NCBI GenBank assembly: GCA_964370815.1
Contig: CAYJKQ010000001.1
Location: 496,001-560,000 of the forward strand
Reading direction: 5' to 3'
Origin: UBA12087 sp964370815
Lineage (GTDB): Bacteria > Chloroflexota > Anaerolineae > Anaerolineales > Villigracilaceae
DNA: 64,000 nucleotides
Position numbers and translations under genes: made by a program
Shown here: piece by piece, positions 1 through 8,962 of the stretch
Position numbering within the stretch: position 1 is the stretch's first letter
Layout: each line of letters starts with the position of its first letter
Notes under the pieces: model-generated
What the model was told of the DNA's origin: nothing
Databases searched by the model: none
What the model saw: the letters and a program-made list of their open reading frames with translations, nothing else

Positions 1-1000
1 TGATGCCAAATGGACTCGTCAAAACCTTGAAACGGGGAGAGATAATATTGATGCAGCGGCAAATGCAGAAGCTCAATATATAATCGCGAGCAAATCTCTT
101 GAAACTGCCCAGGCAGCTTATGATAGAGTGGCGAGCCTGGCAGATGATAACCCCATCAAAGCACAGGCTTACAGCACACTTTATGCGGCACAGCAAGCAG
201 TAAAATCCAGACTGAATGCCTGGAATTGGTATAAAAGTCAGGCTAATTCGCAAGATATATCAGAGGCAGATGCCAGACTAGCCCTGGCAGAAGCCCAACT
301 CCAGGATGCCCAACGAGAATGGGATCGTTTAAAAAACGGACCCGATCCAGATGACATCGCATCTGCCCAAGCCCGAGTCACTGCTTCTCAAGCCATTCTC
401 AAATTTGCATCTCTTCTAGCCCCATTTTCTGGAACAGTAACAGAAGTTAAGTCAATGTTAGGCGACCAAGTTTCTCCAGGGGTTCCCGGATTTAGAGTTG
501 ATGATCTCTCCAGATTGCTGGTTGATGTTCAAGTATCCGAAGTAGATATTAATGGGGTAAAAATGGATCAGCCGGTAACCCTCACTTTTGACGCTATTCT
601 CGATGTAATTTACAACGGAAAAGTTGTGTCTGTTGCCCAAGTAGGAAATACAACTCAAGGAGCTGTCACTTTTACAGTTACGGTTGAATTGACCGATTTT
701 GATAATCGCGTCAAACCAGGTATGACCTCAGCTGTAACTATTGTTGTCAATCAATTGGATAATGTATTACTTGTTCCTAATCGCGCCGTCAGACTCGTGG
801 ATAATCAACGTGTCGTTTATATTTTAGTTAATGGCGAAGCAAAAGAAGTTGAAATCACCCTCGGTGCAACCTCCGGGATTGACAGTGAAGTCCTTTCTGG
901 CGATCTCAAAAAAGGAGATCTTATCATTCTAAACCCATCTTTAAATATTGGACCAGGCAGCAGCAATGGAAGAGGAATGGGGGAAATGTTCGGTGGATGA
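1..1000 (+). CDS. MacA/HlyD-type efflux adaptor (membrane fusion protein), 5' end missing
   Basis: The frame is open from base 2 with no stop before 998-1000, so the gene begins outside the window; about 332 codons are visible. Long Ala/Gln/Glu/Arg-rich helical stretches, which look like the coiled-coil hairpin, are followed by a half-lipoyl segment (LAPFSGTVTEV), a beta-barrel region and a Gly-rich C-terminus. This is the HlyD_D23/RND adaptor architecture. In the family the adaptor links an inner-membrane pump to the outside or to an outer channel. The next two genes encode a MacB-like ATPase and permease, which makes this the MacA-like partner. The substrate is not visible. The family call is secure; the N-terminal signal or anchor cannot be seen. 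Confidence 0.88.
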   Translation, partial: DAKWTRQNLETGRDNIDAAANAEAQYIIASKSLETAQAAYDRVASLADDNPIKAQAYSTLYAAQQAVKSRLNAWNWYKSQANSQDISEADARLALAEAQLQDAQREWDRLKNGPDPDDIASAQARVTASQAILKFASLLAPFSGTVTEVKSMLGDQVSPGVPGFRVDDLSRLLVDVQVSEVDINGVKMDQPVTLTFDAILDVIYNGKVVSVAQVGNTTQGAVTFTVTVELTDFDNRVKPGMTSAVTIVVNQLDNVLLVPNRAVRLVDNQRVVYILVNGEAKEVEITLGATSGIDSEVLSGDLKKGDLIILNPSLNIGPGSSNGRGMGEMFGG

Positions 1001-1673
1001 TCCCGTTATCGTTGCCAATAATCTTGCCAAGATCTACATAATGGGCAAGGTAGAGGTCCATGCACTCGTGGATGTATCCCTCCAAATAAATCGTGGAGAA
1101 GTGGTATCTATCATGGGGCCATCAGGCTCAGGGAAATCCACGCTCATGAATATTTTGGGTTGTCTAGATCTCCCCACCAAAGGGGATTATATGCTGGATG
1201 GTGAAATAGTTTCTACATTAAATGACGATCAACTGGCCAGCATTAGAAATCGTAAAGTTGGCTTTGTATTTCAAAGTTTCAATCTTCTAACACGCTCCAC
1301 TGCATTGGTAAACGTTGAATTACCATTACGGTATGCAGGAATCTCAAGTGGTCGAAAGATTATTGCTCAAGAAGCTCTCGAAGCTGTTGGGTTGGGTGAC
1401 CGTATCCAACACAAACCATCGGAATTATCAGGAGGCCAACAACAACGCGTCGCCATCGCCCGTGCGCTGGTTAATAAGCCAGCCATTCTGATGGCTGATG
1501 AACCTACGGGTAACCTGGATTCTAAGGTCGGTCAAGAAATCATGGATCTCTTGCTAAATTTGAACAAAGAAAGCGGAACAACTCTCATCATTGTCACCCA
1601 TGATCCCGAAATCTCAACACAAACCCAACGTGTGATCAAATTACGCGATGGTCTTGTGGAGGACATAAAATGA
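966..1673 (+). CDS. MacB/LolD-type ABC transporter ATP-binding protein
   Basis: This ATPase energises the permease encoded next. Walker A GPSGSGKST, signature LSGGQQQR and Walker B ILMADEPTGNLD are all present in the order and spacing of the MacB/LolD class. The start is uncertain: TTG 948, ATG 966 and GTG 993 are in frame. ATG 966 is chosen because it is the only ATG and gives a normal N-terminus, but GTG 993, overlapping the upstream TGA at 998-1000, would also suit translational coupling. The gene overlaps the adaptor gene upstream, and its stop overlaps the permease start (ATGA), so all three are one operon. The substrate could be a peptide, lipid or drug. Confidence 0.9.
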   Translation: MEEEWGKCSVDDPVIVANNLAKIYIMGKVEVHALVDVSLQINRGEVVSIMGPSGSGKSTLMNILGCLDLPTKGDYMLDGEIVSTLNDDQLASIRNRKVGFVFQSFNLLTRSTALVNVELPLRYAGISSGRKIIAQEALEAVGLGDRIQHKPSELSGGQQQRVAIARALVNKPAILMADEPTGNLDSKVGQEIMDLLLNLNKESGTTLIIVTHDPEISTQTQRVIKLRDGLVEDIK

Positions 1674-2896
1674 ACTTTGGACAATCCCTGTTGGAAGCTC
1701 TCGAAAGTCTGAATGCGAACAAATTGCGTTCCAGCCTGACAATGCTTGGAATCGTCATCGGTGTTGGGGCTGTTATTGCCATGCTTTCCATTGGAGCCGG
1801 AGCCCAAAGTACCATAACGGGCTCCATTCAAGATATCGGATCAAATCTAATATTTGTGAGTAGTCAACGGTCTGATGCTGTACGCAACCCAAAACCGCTC
1901 ACTCTTGAAGACGCCCTGGCAATTGCTGATCCCTTACAAGCGCCATCTGTTGACCAGGTTGCCCCAACCATTCAAGGAAAGGTCGAAATCTCTTTTGGTG
2001 GTGAGAGTGTAACAACCTCTGTAACAGGTATTACAGCAAATTATGACCAAGTTAATAATGAGACTCTGTATGAGGGAGAATTCATCACTGTAGAGCAAAA
2101 TTTTGAACGCGCATCTGTTGTTGTACTGGGACCCACAACAGCAGAAGACTTATTTGGATATATTGATGGAGTGGTCGGACAAACAGTTCGCCTTGATGGT
2201 CAACCTTTTCGAGTAATTGGCATTCTTGATTCAAAAGGAGGTGGCTCTTTTGGAAACCAGGATGATCGCGCTCTGGTTCCACTTTCGACAGCTCAAATGC
2301 GCCTCATTCATAGATCTCCCAGTAATCGAGTGGATAGTTTCACAATCCAAGCAATTAATTCAGAATCTGTAATCAATGCTACTGATGAGATTACGCAAAT
2401 CCTTCAAACCCGGCATCGAACAGCTGTTGGCGCAGATGATTTCTTAATATTCACGCAACAAGCGATTCTAGATATAGCCAATACCATTACTGGCGTTCTA
2501 ACGATTTTCCTGGGTGGTGTTGCAGCCATCTCTTTACTTGTGGGTGGGATTGGTATTATGAATATTATGCTGGTCTCAGTCACAGAGAGAACACGGGAGA
2601 TTGGATTGAGGAAAGCACTTGGAGGACGCAAACGCGATATCACCATCCAATTCTTAACTGAATCGTCTTTACTAAGTCTCTTTGGAGGATTGATCGGAAT
2701 TATTCTTGGTTGGCTTATATCTCTTATCGTAGGGAAAATTGCCGCAGCAAGCGGTACACCCTTCACTCCAGTTGTTGGAATAGATTCGATCCTGCTTGCC
2801 ACACTATTCTCCACTGCAGTAGGCTTATTCTTCGGAATTTATCCCGCCTCTCGAGCTGCCAACCTTGAACCGGTTGAAGCTCTTCGATCCGAATAA
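1670..2896 (+). CDS. MacB-type ABC transporter permease (FtsX family)
   Basis: The 408-residue protein has one transmembrane segment near residues 20-45, a large extracytoplasmic MacB periplasmic-core-like region (about 50-270), then three C-terminal membrane segments of the FtsX fold (about 280-400). The conserved stretch GGIGIMNIMLVSVTERTREI, which marks the coupling loop of MacB-like permeases, is present. The start ATG overlaps the ATPase stop by four bases (ATGA), so expression is coupled. Length is typical for permeases whose ATPase is a separate protein, unlike fused E. coli MacB. Likely role: mechanotransmission-type export with the adaptor at the window start. Confidence 0.9.
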   Translation: MNFGQSLLEALESLNANKLRSSLTMLGIVIGVGAVIAMLSIGAGAQSTITGSIQDIGSNLIFVSSQRSDAVRNPKPLTLEDALAIADPLQAPSVDQVAPTIQGKVEISFGGESVTTSVTGITANYDQVNNETLYEGEFITVEQNFERASVVVLGPTTAEDLFGYIDGVVGQTVRLDGQPFRVIGILDSKGGGSFGNQDDRALVPLSTAQMRLIHRSPSNRVDSFTIQAINSESVINATDEITQILQTRHRTAVGADDFLIFTQQAILDIANTITGVLTIFLGGVAAISLLVGGIGIMNIMLVSVTERTREIGLRKALGGRKRDITIQFLTESSLLSLFGGLIGIILGWLISLIVGKIAAASGTPFTPVVGIDSILLATLFSTAVGLFFGIYPASRAANLEPVEALRSE

Positions 2897-2909
2897 TAAA
2901 CAGTTTTAC

Positions 2910-3491
2910 ATGATTGAATTCCAAGAAATTTCTCCCAATCAGCTCGATGCCTATGCGTAAGTACCAATTTGCTTTACTGTTTCATCCATATTGCAAATCG
3001 AGCTGCTCCAGAGTGGCTTGGGTGGCATTCTTTTTAGAGAGGAACCTATCGAAAATCCCTATATAAAGGATTATGATAAAACACCGGAAGGCGGACCAAT
3101 GGATTGGCCTTCTCATTTTGAGGTTAAAAATTGGGGATTCTTATTAGCTACAGATAATCTTATTCCAATTGCAGGTGCCGCTATTGCATATCAAACAAAT
3201 GGAGTTAATTTGCTTGAAGAAAGGGATGATCTATCCATCCTTTGGGATATTCGTGTACGACCAGAAAAACGTGGCCTTGGAATTGGTAAGTCTCTATTTA
3301 CAAGAGCATGTGAATGGTCAGCAGTGCGTGGCTGTCGGCAAATGAAAATTGAAACTCAAAATATCAATACCCCAGCCTGCCACTTTTATAGAAACATGGG
3401 TTGTTATTTAGGAGTAATCCACCGCTTTGCTTATTTGCGAGATCCGAATTTCGCCCACGAAATAATGTTGAATTGGTATATTGATCTTTGA
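2910..3491 (+). pseudogene. GNAT acetyltransferase frame interrupted by TAA at codon 17
   Basis: ATG 2910 opens a frame that meets TAA at 2958-2960 and then continues in the same frame, without another stop, to TGA 3489-3491. The downstream part is a GNAT N-acetyltransferase: motif A reads VRPEKRGLGIGKSLF (R-G-x-G-x-G/A, acetyl-CoA binding), followed by a typical C-terminal FYRNMGC segment. The 27 codons upstream of the possible TTG restart at 2991 read like a normal GNAT N-terminus, and CAA to TAA is a single change. Either the gene is inactivated, or a shorter 166-residue protein starts at TTG 2991, or the base is an error. It lies 13 bp after the efflux permease, probably in the same transcript. 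Substrate unknown. Confidence 0.65.
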
Positions 3492-3680
3492 TCGGCAAAA
3501 AGAATATACAGTATAGGTTTTTTTTGACTAGTATCCACCAAATATTTCTTGAGTTCTATTTTTTCTATAACCTTATCTAAATCAACTTCAGCAATTAAGT
3601 AGCTTTAACATCGATTTGAGAAGAGATACACATCTTCGTAATTTTCCACAATTTGATAACTCACAGTTTTCTCTTAGAGG

Positions 3681-3686
3681 TATAAT
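3681..3686 (+). promoter_or_regulatory. Possible -10 box upstream of the carboxypeptidase gene
   Basis: A perfect TATAAT stands 67 bp before the start codon of the M32 peptidase gene, in an AT-rich intergenic stretch. No good -35 hexamer lies at 16-18 bp (AACTCA at 17), so this may be a weak or chance match. Confidence 0.3.
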
Positions 3687-3752
3687 TAATTTATTAATGG
3701 AAATTATTGACCTTTAACCCAATCATTTTTCACTTTAAACAAGGAGAATTTC

Positions 3753-5255
3753 ATGCAGGAATTATTTAATCAGCTTAAAGACAAACTTGCGGATATCTCA
3801 AATCTATCCAGAGCTATGGGGCTTCTTGGGTGGGATCAACAAACATACATGCCGCCTGCTGCAGCAGAAAGTCGTGGCGACCAATTAGCCTTACTTGGAA
3901 AGCTCGCACAAGAAATGTCAATTTCACCGGAATTAGGGGATAAAATTGAAAAATTAAAAGGGTTTTTACCCAGCCTTGATCCAGACTCAGATGAAGCTCG
4001 AATAATTTCAGTCTCCTCCAAAGATTTCGACAAAGCGACACGTGTACCGGTCGAATTTGTCGTGGAACATGCCAAAGTGACAGCCCTTGCTCAACAAGCC
4101 TGGGTGGAGGCTCGTCAACAATCTAATTTTAATATCTTCTTACCGCACCTCGAAAGAGTCGTCGAGCTGCGCAAGAGATATGCAAGTTTCTTCCCTGAGG
4201 TAGATCACCCCTATGATGCATTATTAGATGATTTTGAACCCGGCATGAAAACTTCTGAAGTAAAAGCAATATTCAATGATATGCGCCCCAAACAAGTGGA
4301 GTTGATCAAGATTATAGGGAACAAACCACAAGTAGATAATTCGTTTTTACACCAAGCATTTGATGAGAAGAAACAATGGGATTTTGGAACTGAAGTAATT
4401 TCCAAGTTTGGATATGATTGGAATCGAGGTCGTCAGGATAAGGCACACCACCCATTTACATCCGGTTTTAGCCAGGACGATGTCCGGATCACTACCCGTA
4501 TTGATCCAAACTTCTTCAATACCATGCTTTTCGGTACTATGCACGAATGTGGACATGCTCTCTATGGACTGGGAATTGGTAGAAATTTGGATAAAACAGG
4601 TCTCGACGGTGGAGCCTCACTGGCTGTACACGAATCACAATCACGAATGTGGGAAAATCTTGTCGGACGCTCTCTTCCTTTCTGGGAATACTTTTACCCA
4701 CGCCTCCAGAATATCTTTCCTTCCCAGCTCGGTAATATCTCTCTTGACGCTTTCTACAAGGGTATTAATAAAGTACAACCTTCATATATCCGTGTTGAGG
4801 CAGATGAGGCTACTTACAATTTGCACATAATGTTACGATTGGAATTAGAAATTGCTATGATAGAGGGAGAAGTCGACATCAAAGATCTTCCTGCGATCTG
4901 GAATACTCGAATGGAAGAGTATCTGGGGGTGACCCCACCCAATGACACACAAGGAGTATTACAGGATATCCATTGGTCCTTCGGCGGGTTGGGATATTTC
5001 TCTACTTACGCACTTGGAAATCTTATCTCTGTTCAGCTTTGGGAGAAAATTAATCAGGATTTACCCAATTTAACTGATAATATTCGACAGGGCGAATTTA
5101 GTGAATTACTAGCCTGGCTGGTTAAGAATATTCACCAATATGGCCGCAAGTTTGAGCCACAAGAACTTGTGCAAAAAGTGACTGGCTCAACCATTAATTC
5201 TGCTCCATACTTGAAATATTTGGAAAATAAATACGGTCAAATCTACAGCTTTTAG
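3753..5255 (+). CDS. M32 family metallocarboxypeptidase (thermostable carboxypeptidase type)
   Basis: A zinc-dependent exopeptidase that removes C-terminal amino acids from peptides in the cytoplasm; no signal peptide is visible. The zinc motif HECGH is at residues 264-268, and the family-specific HPFTSGF segment lies about 30 residues earlier. The length of 500 residues matches the M32 (Taq/Pfu carboxypeptidase) family. ATG 3753 is preceded by a good ribosome binding site (AAGGAG, about 7 bp upstream). The gene stands alone between the broken acetyltransferase and a stem-loop, so it is probably monocistronic and used in peptide turnover. Confidence 0.95.
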   Translation: MQELFNQLKDKLADISNLSRAMGLLGWDQQTYMPPAAAESRGDQLALLGKLAQEMSISPELGDKIEKLKGFLPSLDPDSDEARIISVSSKDFDKATRVPVEFVVEHAKVTALAQQAWVEARQQSNFNIFLPHLERVVELRKRYASFFPEVDHPYDALLDDFEPGMKTSEVKAIFNDMRPKQVELIKIIGNKPQVDNSFLHQAFDEKKQWDFGTEVISKFGYDWNRGRQDKAHHPFTSGFSQDDVRITTRIDPNFFNTMLFGTMHECGHALYGLGIGRNLDKTGLDGGASLAVHESQSRMWENLVGRSLPFWEYFYPRLQNIFPSQLGNISLDAFYKGINKVQPSYIRVEADEATYNLHIMLRLELEIAMIEGEVDIKDLPAIWNTRMEEYLGVTPPNDTQGVLQDIHWSFGGLGYFSTYALGNLISVQLWEKINQDLPNLTDNIRQGEFSELLAWLVKNIHQYGRKFEPQELVQKVTGSTINSAPYLKYLENKYGQIYSF

Positions 5256-5263
5256 TGTTAATT

Positions 5264-5294
5264 TGAGAGACGTTTGGTTGTCCGACGTCTCTCA
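5264..5294 (+). terminator. Stem-loop after the carboxypeptidase gene
   Basis: A perfect 10-bp stem (TGAGAGACGT / ACGTCTCTCA) with an 11-base loop begins 9 bases after the stop codon. There is no strong T tract (TACATTTAACT follows), so it may be a weak intrinsic terminator or an mRNA 3'-end stabiliser. Confidence 0.5.
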
Positions 5295-5303
5295 TACATT
5301 TAA

Positions 5304-5613
5304 CTAAAGAACTCCAACCCTAACTTTAACAACAACGAAATCAGAAGTTGCCATCCAAATCATCTCTTCTGGATCTTTATCCCAGGTAATTTCACCAATT
5401 AAAACTGAAGCCTATGCACAACCTAGGGCTGAAAACTGAATTTACATTGAATTGATCGGTGATTAAGGGCAGGTTATTGCCAGTGAGATAATCAATAACA
5501 AAAGAAATTTCAAGATCATGGACACCTGTCAATCTCGATTTTTTTCTTCAACTTGTGCAAACCGCTGAATAGACCCGCCTTCAAATTAATCTACAGGATC
5601 AATTACATCCTTA
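5304..5613 (-). pseudogene. Decayed reverse-strand gene remnant, unknown function
   Basis: On the minus strand this 310-bp stretch can be read as protein only by changing frame. From about 5600 one frame gives FEGGSIQRFAQVEE, up to a run of seven A (T on the + strand). Adding one A continues it into LTGVHDLEISFVIDYLTG. A second shift near a TTTT run leads to IGEITWDKDPEEMIWMATSD and a stop at 5304-5306. An additional in-frame stop occurs near the 5' end. The composition and continuity look like real coding sequence with at least two frameshifts. I do not recognise the family. Homopolymer errors in the assembly are an alternative. Confidence 0.45.
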
Positions 5614-5629
5614 ACTTAAATTGCGAAAT

Positions 5630-6823
5630 TTATTCGACAAATCGCATAAAGACCTGATTCCCAAGCAATCTTCCGTGCTGGGTCAATCTCAAAGATTCCC
5701 CAAACCACTCTATTAATTGTAATTTCAACAACTCAGAGATTTCCTTGCCAAATACATCCATCAATTGTTGCCTGAACCGGTCACTGAAAGCTTTTGTTGA
5801 TACTCCTTCCTTTGTTAATCGCATTCCTAACATTAAGGTTTCTTGCATCCTTGTGTACCCCGAAACTGGCTTACTGGATACAGTTGCAGGTGAGGTTGGA
5901 TAACTACCTGTTGCATTTCTCTCAACCAGAACGCTGCTTTTTCCAATACGGTTAATATAATCTTGGATCCTAAGCACATTGGATATGCGCATGTTCCTTG
6001 CAAACCCATGGGCACCAACGCCAAATCCAAGATAAGGGAGATTGCGCCAGTATTGTAAATTATGTTTGCAATTGAAGCTACTCCTTGCCCAATTCGAGAT
6101 TTCATATTGTTGAAACCCATTCTTGTCGAGCTCAGCACCAGCCCATTCGTACATTTCCGCTGCCAAATCGGGGTCGGGGATATTCATTAACCCTTTTTCT
6201 GCCAAAACGCCAAAAGGGGTACCCTTTTCAATAGACAAGGCATATAACGAGATATGTTCAATATCCTGAGCTACAACTTCAGTAACACTTTTCTTCCAAT
6301 TTTCCAGTTTCTGCCCTGGGAGTCCAAAAATCAAATCAAGGTTCAAATTATTAAAACCTTCAATCCTAGCAGCCTGTACAGATTTGAAAATATCTTCTCT
6401 GTTGTGGATACGCCCCAAAAATTGCAGTTCTTCATCATTCGTTGATTGAGCGCCTAAACTGATGCGATTAAATCCTATTTCAGACAGACCACTTAAATAA
6501 TCCCGGTTTACTGATCCCGGGTTTGCCTCCAACGATATTTCAGCATTTGGCATCACTAAAAAACAGCTTTCTAAAGTATCAAATATCTTTTCATACTGCT
6601 GAAGTGTCAACAATGATGGCGTACCCCCGCCAAAATAAATAGTTGGAGCAAGGATTCTTTCATTACATGAGTCTGTTACAAATTTGATCTCATGACATAA
6701 TGAATCCACATATGCAGGAATCAAAGATTCTTTCCCAGCATAGGTTGTAAAATCACAATATCCGCATCTTTTCGAACAAAATGGAATATGCAAATAAATA
6801 CTAATTGGCTCTGAAGTAGTCAT
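5630..6823 (-). CDS. hemW: Radical SAM heme chaperone HemW (coproporphyrinogen dehydrogenase-like)
   Basis: Near the N-terminus the motif HIPFCSKRCGYCDF gives the radical-SAM CxxxCxxC iron-sulfur site with the CxF signature of the HemN/HemW group. A glycine-rich SAM region (YFGGGTPS) follows, and the C-terminal part matches the HemN C-terminal domain. At 397 residues it is closer to HemW (about 380) than to HemN (about 450). HemW inserts heme into target proteins such as respiratory enzymes, whereas HemN oxidises coproporphyrinogen III; sequence alone does not fully separate them. The gene lies 151 bp downstream of the acyl-AMP ligase gene and may be transcribed separately. Confidence 0.85.
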   Translation of the reverse strand: MTTSEPISIYLHIPFCSKRCGYCDFTTYAGKESLIPAYVDSLCHEIKFVTDSCNERILAPTIYFGGGTPSLLTLQQYEKIFDTLESCFLVMPNAEISLEANPGSVNRDYLSGLSEIGFNRISLGAQSTNDEELQFLGRIHNREDIFKSVQAARIEGFNNLNLDLIFGLPGQKLENWKKSVTEVVAQDIEHISLYALSIEKGTPFGVLAEKGLMNIPDPDLAAEMYEWAGAELDKNGFQQYEISNWARSSFNCKHNLQYWRNLPYLGFGVGAHGFARNMRISNVLRIQDYINRIGKSSVLVERNATGSYPTSPATVSSKPVSGYTRMQETLMLGMRLTKEGVSTKAFSDRFRQQLMDVFGKEISELLKLQLIEWFGESLRLTQHGRLLGNQVFMRFVE

Positions 6824-6974
6824 TCAATATTTTTACCATACCAGGGATATCCTTCGAATAATTCCAGGTGCTCCGATTAATTTGGAATGCAGCATCTAAA
6901 ACATCCAATACAAGTATGTCGAGTAAAACAATAAATTGGAGAACGATTTTTTTAGAAATAGGAATATTCAATGA

Positions 6975-8663
6975 TCACAAACCCGGTGATCCCAGATCCC
7001 TCAAATATTTATCCCGATTTGCCTGCCTGGCTATTTTTCCAGATGAAGTTTTTATAAGCCATTTCTCACCAACAAGAACCACCTGTCTAAGTGCAATAGC
7101 TGAACCTCTTGTTACCGTTTGTCTGATCTGCTCAGATATTCTATCCCTTTCTCCACTATCATCATTGTGAATTTCAGCAATCAGGATCACATCTTCTGTT
7201 CCCAGTTCTTCATTAATCACACCAAAAACCACAACCCGACCCGGATGAACATCGGGGACTTCCATCGCAAGTTGTTCGATATCCTGTGGGTAAACATTTT
7301 TTCCTCCGACAATAATCAAATCTTTTTTTCTTCCAGTAACATAAATCTGGTCTTGTACTGCATATCCATAATCTCCCGTCAGAAACCAACCGTTTAGAAA
7401 AGCTTTTTTCGTTATATCAGGGCGATTGTAATATCCGCTCAACATACAATTACTATTCAGAGCGATCTCCCCAATAAATCTATCCGGCAGTTTATTTCCA
7501 TCCTTATCCACAATTTTTACCTGGACTCCTTTTATGGGTGAACCTGTTGAAAGTAATTTGATAGTGACTTTTCCAACGACAGGTTCTTTGGCAACTTTTT
7601 CCAATTGCAGACTATCGCGATCTATCTCATCCACTATGACGGGTTCATTAATCCCTCCTTGAGTGACAGCAAACACGTTTTCTGCCATTGCATAACAAGT
7701 AGCCAGAGCTTCATATTTCAATCCATAACCTTTGAACCGCTCAAAAAACTCTTTATGACTTTTCAAATACATGGGCTCAGAACAATTAATAACAGCCCTC
7801 CAAGAAGATAGATCCACTCCCTCAAGGTTTCGATCTCGAATCTTAAGGGCACAAAAATTATAAGCAAAATTTGGAAGCCAACTTAGGGTACCCTTGTAGG
7901 ATGAGACAGCTTGTAATAATCGATATGGAGCACGTACCCAATCAAAAGGTGATAATAAAACCAGGGGTATTTTAAGAAGAATAGGTAAAATAAAACAGGC
8001 GATCAAACCCATATCGTGGTAAAGAGGCAACCACGAAACGATAACATCTTTCCCTTCATTTAATCCAAGTTCTGTTCCATAAGTTTCAAGCTGATTCAGA
8101 ACAGCCTGGTGAGATAATGCCACCCCTTTTTGCAAACCAGTTGTCCCAGAGGAATGTTGTAATAGCACAATATCATCCGGGATTCTCTTCATTCCGCTTA
8201 AACCATCAAAATCCGGATCGCATGGCGCTTCGATTTCACCAGATAAAAAAACATTGCGGACCGAGTCCTCTGGGAAAAGTGCTGATCGCACTTCTTCTTC
8301 AAATTCACCATATGTAACAATTCCAGCTGGACGAGTTATTGAAACAAGCGATGCCAGATCTGCCCGATAGCGCTCAGGCAAAAGTTTTTCGGTTAGAAAA
8401 GGCATGATCGATGGGATTGCACCGTGTAAGATCGCACCAAAATAAGCAAATATCAGATCGATCCCATGCTGAAGTATCAATACAAGAACTTCACCGGGTA
8501 AGATACCTGCTTTTTCGTATGATTTTGCATATCCAGCAGCTCCACGTAACAAATCGCGATATGTTATTGGGAAATCGGGATGATCAGTTTGGAGAATATA
8601 TAAGCAAACTTTATCAGGTTTATCATCATAGTGACGTTTAAGTATGTGCGAAAATGTCTGCAT
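6975..8663 (-). CDS. Fatty-acyl-AMP ligase (FAAL-like ANL superfamily) of the Dlt-like cassette
   Basis: An ANL-superfamily adenylating enzyme, 562 residues from ATG 8663. The nucleotide-binding loop SSGTTGLQKG is at residues 171-180, WLPLYHDMG at 211-219 and a C-terminal GRKKDLIIVGG hinge lies further on. The HDMG and INCSEP segments are typical of FAALs, which make acyl-AMP and load acyl carrier proteins rather than CoA. The frame extends to 8717, but that overlaps the carrier-protein gene; ATG 8663 sits 7 bp after its stop and is preferred. It probably charges the ACP encoded just upstream. In dlt operons this place is held by DltA (D-alanine). The acyl substrate is unknown. Confidence 0.85.
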   Translation of the reverse strand: MQTFSHILKRHYDDKPDKVCLYILQTDHPDFPITYRDLLRGAAGYAKSYEKAGILPGEVLVLILQHGIDLIFAYFGAILHGAIPSIMPFLTEKLLPERYRADLASLVSITRPAGIVTYGEFEEEVRSALFPEDSVRNVFLSGEIEAPCDPDFDGLSGMKRIPDDIVLLQHSSGTTGLQKGVALSHQAVLNQLETYGTELGLNEGKDVIVSWLPLYHDMGLIACFILPILLKIPLVLLSPFDWVRAPYRLLQAVSSYKGTLSWLPNFAYNFCALKIRDRNLEGVDLSSWRAVINCSEPMYLKSHKEFFERFKGYGLKYEALATCYAMAENVFAVTQGGINEPVIVDEIDRDSLQLEKVAKEPVVGKVTIKLLSTGSPIKGVQVKIVDKDGNKLPDRFIGEIALNSNCMLSGYYNRPDITKKAFLNGWFLTGDYGYAVQDQIYVTGRKKDLIIVGGKNVYPQDIEQLAMEVPDVHPGRVVVFGVINEELGTEDVILIAEIHNDDSGERDRISEQIRQTVTRGSAIALRQVVLVGEKWLIKTSSGKIARQANRDKYLRDLGSPGL

Positions 8664-8670
8664 AAGCCAA

Positions 8671-8919
8671 TCAGGACCTATTATGGATAAGATCAGATAA
8701 TTGATCGATGGTATCAAAGGTAGTAGCGTTCAATTCAGAATCGTCAATATGAACACCGAATTCATCTTCAACGAAAAGGGCAAGATCAATCAGGCTAAAA
8801 GAATCAATCAACCCACTTGAAATCAAAGCTGCTTGTGGATCAATCTTACGATTGGATTGTTTCAAAATCTCGGTTGCTATGAACTCAGCCAACTTCTTAT
8901 CAATTTCAACATTCATCAA
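8671..8919 (-). CDS. Acyl carrier protein (DltC-like)
   Basis: This acidic protein of 82 residues has the phosphopantetheine attachment context GLIDSFSLIDLALFVEDEFG. The Ser of D-S-F would carry the arm, and the downstream helix is typical for ACP and DltC. It probably receives an acyl group from the adjacent FAAL and presents it to the membrane acyltransferase on the inner face of the membrane. The start ATG 8919 has a modest ribosome binding site (AGGAGAAT). It sits between the second SGNH gene and the ligase gene in a one-direction operon. A primary-metabolism ACP is unlikely because no fatty-acid synthesis genes are near. Confidence 0.88.
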   Translation of the reverse strand: MMNVEIDKKLAEFIATEILKQSNRKIDPQAALISSGLIDSFSLIDLALFVEDEFGVHIDDSELNATTFDTIDQLSDLIHNRS

Positions 8920-8962
8920 TAATTCTCCTAAATAATTGTTTTTTTAATCTTCAACAACTTAT

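Noticed and set aside
4408..4830. 140-codon frame inside the carboxypeptidase gene
   Set aside because: Shadow in another frame of a gene with complete catalytic motifs.
6824..6974. Possible terminator after the acyl-AMP ligase gene
   Set aside because: No stem of convincing length and T tract was found, so read-through into hemW is not excluded.
8664..8717. Longer N-terminus of the acyl-AMP ligase
   Set aside because: Would overlap the ACP gene by 47 bases; ATG 8663 gives the normal family start.
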